Part shown: piece by piece, positions 60,423 through 64,000 of the stretch | Position numbering within the stretch: position 1 is the stretch's first letter | Layout: each line of letters opens with the position of its first letter | Assembly (NCBI GenBank): GCA_031415055.1 | Contig: JANOQZ010000031.1 | Location: 3,077-67,076 of the forward strand | Direction of reading: 5' to 3' | DNA length: 64,000 bases | Origin: JANMOK01 sp031415055 | GTDB lineage: Bacteria; Pseudomonadota; Alphaproteobacteria; Rhodobacterales; Rhodobacteraceae | Notes under the pieces: model-generated | What the model was told of the DNA's origin: nothing | What the model saw: the letters and a program-made list of their open reading frames with translations, nothing else | Databases searched by the model: none | Position numbers and translations under genes: made by a program

Positions 60423-60567
60423 GCCAATCCACCAATTTCAACCTGCCTCAAATACCACAGGTTTCGCCCTGTTGCACAATTCGCAAATCAGCGCACGCTG
60501 CCCACTCCATTATCGCTTCCAAACCCCGATTTCCGCCGCTACTCAAGGTAAAAACGGAAAACCGCCC

Positions 60568-61818
60568 ATGTCCCTGTCTTTCGGTCGAGACCTGCTCGCC
60601 ATACCCGGCCCCTCGGTCATCCCGGATCGTGTGCTCAACGCCATGCACCGCGCATCGCCCAATATCTATGAAGGCGAATTGATCGACCTCACCGAAAAAA
60701 TCCTAGACGACCTCAAAACCCTCGCCGGAACCCGCCACCACGCCGCCATCTACATCGCCAACGGCCATGGAACCTGGGAGGCGGCACTCGCCAATATCTT
60801 CGCCCCAGGCGAGCACGCGCTTGTCCTCAACACCGGCAGATTCGCGCTTGGCTGGGCCGGTATGGCCGAAAAAATGGGCATCACTTGCACCGTGCTCGAT
60901 TTCGGCCAACAGGCCAGCTTGGACTTCGAGCAAATCCGCGAAACCCTTACTGCCGACAAAACCCACAAGTTCAAAGCCGTCCTCGTCGTCCATACCGACA
61001 CATCTTCCTCCGTTCGCAACGACATCGCCGCCCTGCGCCAAGCCATCACCGCAACCGGCCACCCCGCCCTGCTCGCCGTCGATTGCATCGCCAGCTTCGG
61101 CTGCGACCCATTCGACATGGACCAACTCGGCGTCGATGTCATGGTCGCGGCCTGCCAAAAAGGCCTGATGACCCCGCCAGGCATGGGGTTTCTGTTCTGG
61201 AATGAACGGGCACAGATCAACGCCGAAACCACGACAAAACCCAGCGCCTACTGGGATTGGACGCCGCGCATTCGCGGCAATGACTATTGGCAAAGGTTCG
61301 ACGGCACCGCCCCAACCCATCACCTGTTCGGCCTCGGTGAAGCGCTCAAAATGATCGCCGAAGAAGGCCCCGCCAATACATTCAAACGCCACGCCACCCA
61401 CGCCCGCGCCATCTGGGCGGCGGTAAATGCTTGGGGCCAAGGCGGCCCGATGCAACTGAACATCGCCGACCCTACAATCCGCTCACATTCCGTCACCACC
61501 ATCCTGATCCCCGGTCATGACGCCAGCAATATGCGCCGCTGGCTGCAAAGCCAAACCGGCCTCACCCTCGGCCTTGGCCTCGGCTTTGAAACCCGCGCCG
61601 ACCTGATGAACGGCGACAGCGCCTTTCGCATCGGCCATATGGGCCATGTCAACCCGGTGATGGTGCTGGGCACCTTGGCCAGCATCGAATCCGCCCTCAT
61701 CGCCTGCCACATCCCACACGGCACAGGTGCCATCGAGGCGGTTGCCAAGGTTATTGCGCTGTCGGAGGGTGCGCATTCTGCGCACCGTCAACGCCCGAAC
61801 CGCCCACAAACGGTGTGA
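60568..61818 (+). CDS. Class V aminotransferase, alanine/serine-glyoxylate type
   Basis: A 416-residue PLP enzyme from ATG 60568 (SLSFGRDLLAIPGPSVIPDR). ANGHGTWEAALANIF, VHTDTSSSVRNDIAAL, LLAVDCIASFGCDPFDMD (Asp) and VAACQKGLMTPPGMGF with the Schiff-base Lys place it with AGT/SGAT. A serine- or alanine-glyoxylate role would link to C1 metabolism. The last about 20 residues are encoded by a 20-base palindromic repeat plus flank and may be a later replacement of the natural C-terminus. Confidence 0.88.
   Translation: MSLSFGRDLLAIPGPSVIPDRVLNAMHRASPNIYEGELIDLTEKILDDLKTLAGTRHHAAIYIANGHGTWEAALANIFAPGEHALVLNTGRFALGWAGMAEKMGITCTVLDFGQQASLDFEQIRETLTADKTHKFKAVLVVHTDTSSSVRNDIAALRQAITATGHPALLAVDCIASFGCDPFDMDQLGVDVMVAACQKGLMTPPGMGFLFWNERAQINAETTTKPSAYWDWTPRIRGNDYWQRFDGTAPTHHLFGLGEALKMIAEEGPANTFKRHATHARAIWAAVNAWGQGGPMQLNIADPTIRSHSVTTILIPGHDASNMRRWLQSQTGLTLGLGLGFETRADLMNGDSAFRIGHMGHVNPVMVLGTLASIESALIACHIPHGTGAIEAVAKVIALSEGAHSAHRQRPNRPQTV
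61767..61786. repeat. 20-base palindromic repeat, copy 2
   Basis: GGGTGCGCATTCTGCGCACC, identical to 29158-29177, lies inside the last codons of the class V aminotransferase gene. Confidence 0.85.
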
Positions 61819-61845
61819 TTCATCCCATCACCCCTCTTATTGTCT

Positions 61846-62217
61846 TCACCGCTCCTCCAACTCCGCCAATCTTGCCCGTACCAAATCGCTCAACAAAACC
61901 CGATCAATCTGCCAATCCACGGGCACCTGAAAGCAATTCTTGAACACCACATACCCCGCCAAACTGTCACGGAAATTGTCCATAACCCGCACGCTCCAGG
62001 GCGAAAATGTCAGATGGTTCTTATAGGCGGCAAGGCCGACCACATATTTCCCGTCGCGGTGAATCTGGGGCACGTTCCAAGCCATTTTAGCCGCCAATTC
62101 AGGAAATTCGCCGAGAATGTAGCCAATCACCGTTCCAATCGTCCGCGCTTTCACCGGCCCCTGCGCCGCCAAATAATCCTCAATCGACGCGTATTTTGTC
62201 GCCGCCAAGGCCCTCAA
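61846..62217 (-). CDS. DUF1801 / YdhG-like protein
   Basis: About 123 residues. SIEDYLAAQGPVKART, MAWNVPQIHRDGKYVVGLAAYKNH and LTFSPWSVRVMDNF are the DUF1801 pattern (relatives were named frataxin-like iron chaperones in Bacillus). The start is TTG 62217 or, with better spacing from AAGGAG, TTG 62208. The biochemical role is unproven. Confidence 0.78.
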   Translation of the reverse strand: MRALAATKYASIEDYLAAQGPVKARTIGTVIGYILGEFPELAAKMAWNVPQIHRDGKYVVGLAAYKNHLTFSPWSVRVMDNFRDSLAGYVVFKNCFQVPVDWQIDRVLLSDLVRARLAELEER

Positions 62218-62266
62218 ACTCCTTCAATCCCAACCACCCAATACCAACAACGCTTGATGGCAGACA

Positions 62267-63778
62267 TCAGCATGCATACAACGACGCCGGGTCGCCACGC
62301 AAATAGACACAATAATCATCGGACTCATCGTCCCAGGTCATTTCGTCGTCGAAGGTGCCGCTGGCCAGTTCCGTATGCGTGGAAGCTTCCTGCACATAAA
62401 TATCCGAACACCCGAATATATCGGCATCGGTATCAACCGCGCCGATCCACGTTCCCTGCTCCAAAGGCAGGTCAAAAGTCAGAAAATGCGTCTTTTCCGT
62501 TGCAAAAGGATCGTCGCCGCAAGCAGTTCCAACCAATTCATACCCGGCGGTAGCGCCGAGCAAACTGACCGGCTCGTCGGTCACAATCAGCGATGTCGAA
62601 CCATCAAGTAAAATGCCTGGTTCGATTTTCACCGGATCAACAGAGTCGTCCTGCGATTCTCGCCACTGAATTACCGCTCCGATCCCAAGCAAGACCGCCA
62701 TGATGACGCCGATAATGGCAAAGCACCACACCGCGATCCGCACTAATTTGCCGCCCAGACTGCGCTTTTCCGCCACGGACTGTTCGGGCACAGCCATGGC
62801 TGACAAAGGCCGAGTAACCGGAGCATCGCCACCAATCGCCGCCAAAGCATCCGCGATTTCTTTGTGCACCTGCACGACTTGCTCGGCCTGCAGCCGCGCT
62901 TGCAGGATTTCAACGATCCGCTTCACCGAATTGGCAAATTTCCGGTCCTTTGCTTTCGCCCATAAATCGGCAATCGCGCCCAGTCGGCGATAATTGTCCT
63001 TGTCGTCGTTCAGCGCCGCAATGACCGCAGCGTCAATTGGTGCAAATTTCGGATTTCTGGCAACGACAATTGTTGCCGCAGGTCCGGCTTTTTCGCGCGA
63101 CGGAAATTGCGGCCGCATCGGCAGCCCGGCATTTTTCACCGATGTGGCGACATAGGCAGCCAGATCCTCGATGGTAATGTCCTCCTTATCGGCAGCGTCG
63201 GTTCCATTGCTCAGGCCTTCGACCAGAAATTTGGTGAATTGTGACTGGCCTGCCGCTTCGGTCGAAAGCTGGGTCGATTCCGACGATGCCAGCACGAAAA
63301 AGTTCTGCCGTTCCGGATCAAGCGGCGAATTGGTCAGCGCCCGCTGCACCGCTGCCGATTTTCCACCGGCAACCGCAGCGCCACTATGGCAGCAGTCCAG
63401 TACCAGAATTTGCTGGCCAGCCGCGCTGTTTTTGAATTGTCTCTGGATGAATTCGGCCGCAAGTGACCGCGCCGAGGGTGAGGAAACATCGGAATTCACC
63501 AGCGCCAGGAACAAACTGCCCGATCTGTCGATCAACCCGTGTCCCGAATAATAGACCAGCACCAAATCATCGGCGCCCTTGTTATCGGTCACCTGACAGA
63601 TATCGGTTTGCACCGCTTCAAGATCATGGTCCCGCGCAACGAATACTTGAAACCCGCCAATCGCCGCATCTTCCAGAACGCTGCGAAGGTTTTCAACATC
63701 GTTTTGCGGTGCAAGCAGCGGGTTCAGGCGACCGTCGGCAAACCGGCTGTTGCCAATCAAAAGCGCGTATTTACCCAT
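62267..63778 (-). CDS. Caspase-like (peptidase C14) protein with membrane anchor and C-terminal extracytoplasmic domain
   Basis: A 503-residue protein; ATG 63778 follows GGAGGTCAG. The caspase fold opens GKYALLIGNSRFADGRLNPL and has the catalytic dyad in LVYYSGHGLID (H80) and LVLDCCHSGAAV (C130). A helical region of about 100 residues follows. LVRIAVWCFAIIGVIMAVLL forms one transmembrane helix near residue 350. The last about 120 residues contain several Cys and acidic stretches and should face the periplasm. This is a cytoplasmic protease tethered to an outside sensor or, less likely, the reverse. No dedicated partner gene is visible in the window. Confidence 0.87.
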   Translation of the reverse strand: MGKYALLIGNSRFADGRLNPLLAPQNDVENLRSVLEDAAIGGFQVFVARDHDLEAVQTDICQVTDNKGADDLVLVYYSGHGLIDRSGSLFLALVNSDVSSPSARSLAAEFIQRQFKNSAAGQQILVLDCCHSGAAVAGGKSAAVQRALTNSPLDPERQNFFVLASSESTQLSTEAAGQSQFTKFLVEGLSNGTDAADKEDITIEDLAAYVATSVKNAGLPMRPQFPSREKAGPAATIVVARNPKFAPIDAAVIAALNDDKDNYRRLGAIADLWAKAKDRKFANSVKRIVEILQARLQAEQVVQVHKEIADALAAIGGDAPVTRPLSAMAVPEQSVAEKRSLGGKLVRIAVWCFAIIGVIMAVLLGIGAVIQWRESQDDSVDPVKIEPGILLDGSTSLIVTDEPVSLLGATAGYELVGTACGDDPFATEKTHFLTFDLPLEQGTWIGAVDTDADIFGCSDIYVQEASTHTELASGTFDDEMTWDDESDDYCVYLRGDPASLYAC

Positions 63779-63954
63779 CCTGACCTCCCGAAATCTGGTG
63801 GCGCCAATCCTTGCACCCTCCCGAACAACAAAAAATCAATCAAAAAAGGGCTTGGCTGCCGGATCTTCCAGTCACCCCACGTTACATTGCGCTGCGGAAA
63901 ATCGCGCAAAATCCGCCTCTCGCCCGATTTTTTTAGCGTTGAGTTTTTTTGCCA

Positions 63955-63966
63955 GGCACCGGTGCC
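63955..63966. promoter_or_regulatory. 12-base palindrome upstream of the caspase-like gene
   Basis: GGCACCGGTGCC is perfectly self-complementary, about 180 bases upstream of the caspase-like start, flanked by T- and A-runs. It could be an operator or chance. Confidence 0.3.
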
Positions 63967-64000
63967 AAAAAACGAGACCGCGTGATAAATGACAAGGCAC

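Overview
The window looks like chromosomal DNA of a Rhodobacterales alphaproteobacterium (Paracoccaceae/Roseobacteraceae-like). The basis is gene content and order, not a database search. Lineage-typical blocks are hisD - UPF0262 - phosphatase - infA - maf - RNase E/G - yacG - tRNA-Phe, glyQ - small membrane protein - glyS, a TrgA-type protein, and puuD next to uraD.

Region 1 (1-3.8 kb) is the end of a partial gene followed by two glycosyltransferase-like genes and a small unknown gene, tightly coupled. Region 2 (3.8-26.5 kb) is accessory DNA. It holds remnants of one serine recombinase family at three places, IS481, IS3/IS407-group and IS66 fragments, one near-complete IS3-family element, remnants of nitronate monooxygenase and an enolase-superfamily gene, and intact cargo, and it ends at a tRNA-Ser. 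The cargo includes a 1256-residue protein with the domain order of soluble adenylyl cyclase (two cyclase domains, P-loop NTPase, helical repeats). It is co-oriented with an unknown gene and a bicovalent-FAD oxidoreductase, and faces a Crp/Fnr regulator and a membrane protein with a cNMP-like domain. A tandem pair of near-identical secreted proteins also lies here.

Region 3 (26.5-51.7 kb) is mostly minus-strand core genome: orphan hicB, mscS, cysteine synthase, trgA, cfa, a frameshifted photolyase, a class V aminotransferase, acuI-like and dgcA-like genes (the last two suggest methylated-osmolyte catabolism), tRNA-Phe, the yacG-hisD block, a cell-wall hydrolase, ppdK, the glycyl-tRNA synthetase operon, and urate catabolism.

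Region 4 (51.7-56.3 kb) is the most interesting locus. A NarX/NarL-type two-component pair sits beside three divergent paralogues encoding secreted, Asp-rich proteins with a shared C-terminal domain. A dyad close to CAGACC-N2-GGTCTG precedes two of the three genes, and a weaker copy precedes the kinase, suggesting an autoregulated regulon. Region 5 (56.3-64 kb) has an inositol-monophosphatase-family gene, ygfZ, a family-2 glycosyltransferase, an ABC exporter, a class V aminotransferase, a DUF1801 protein and a membrane-anchored caspase-like protease.

Limits: everything is read by eye from sequence. Family names rest on motifs recalled from known families, and operons, promoters and operators are inferences.
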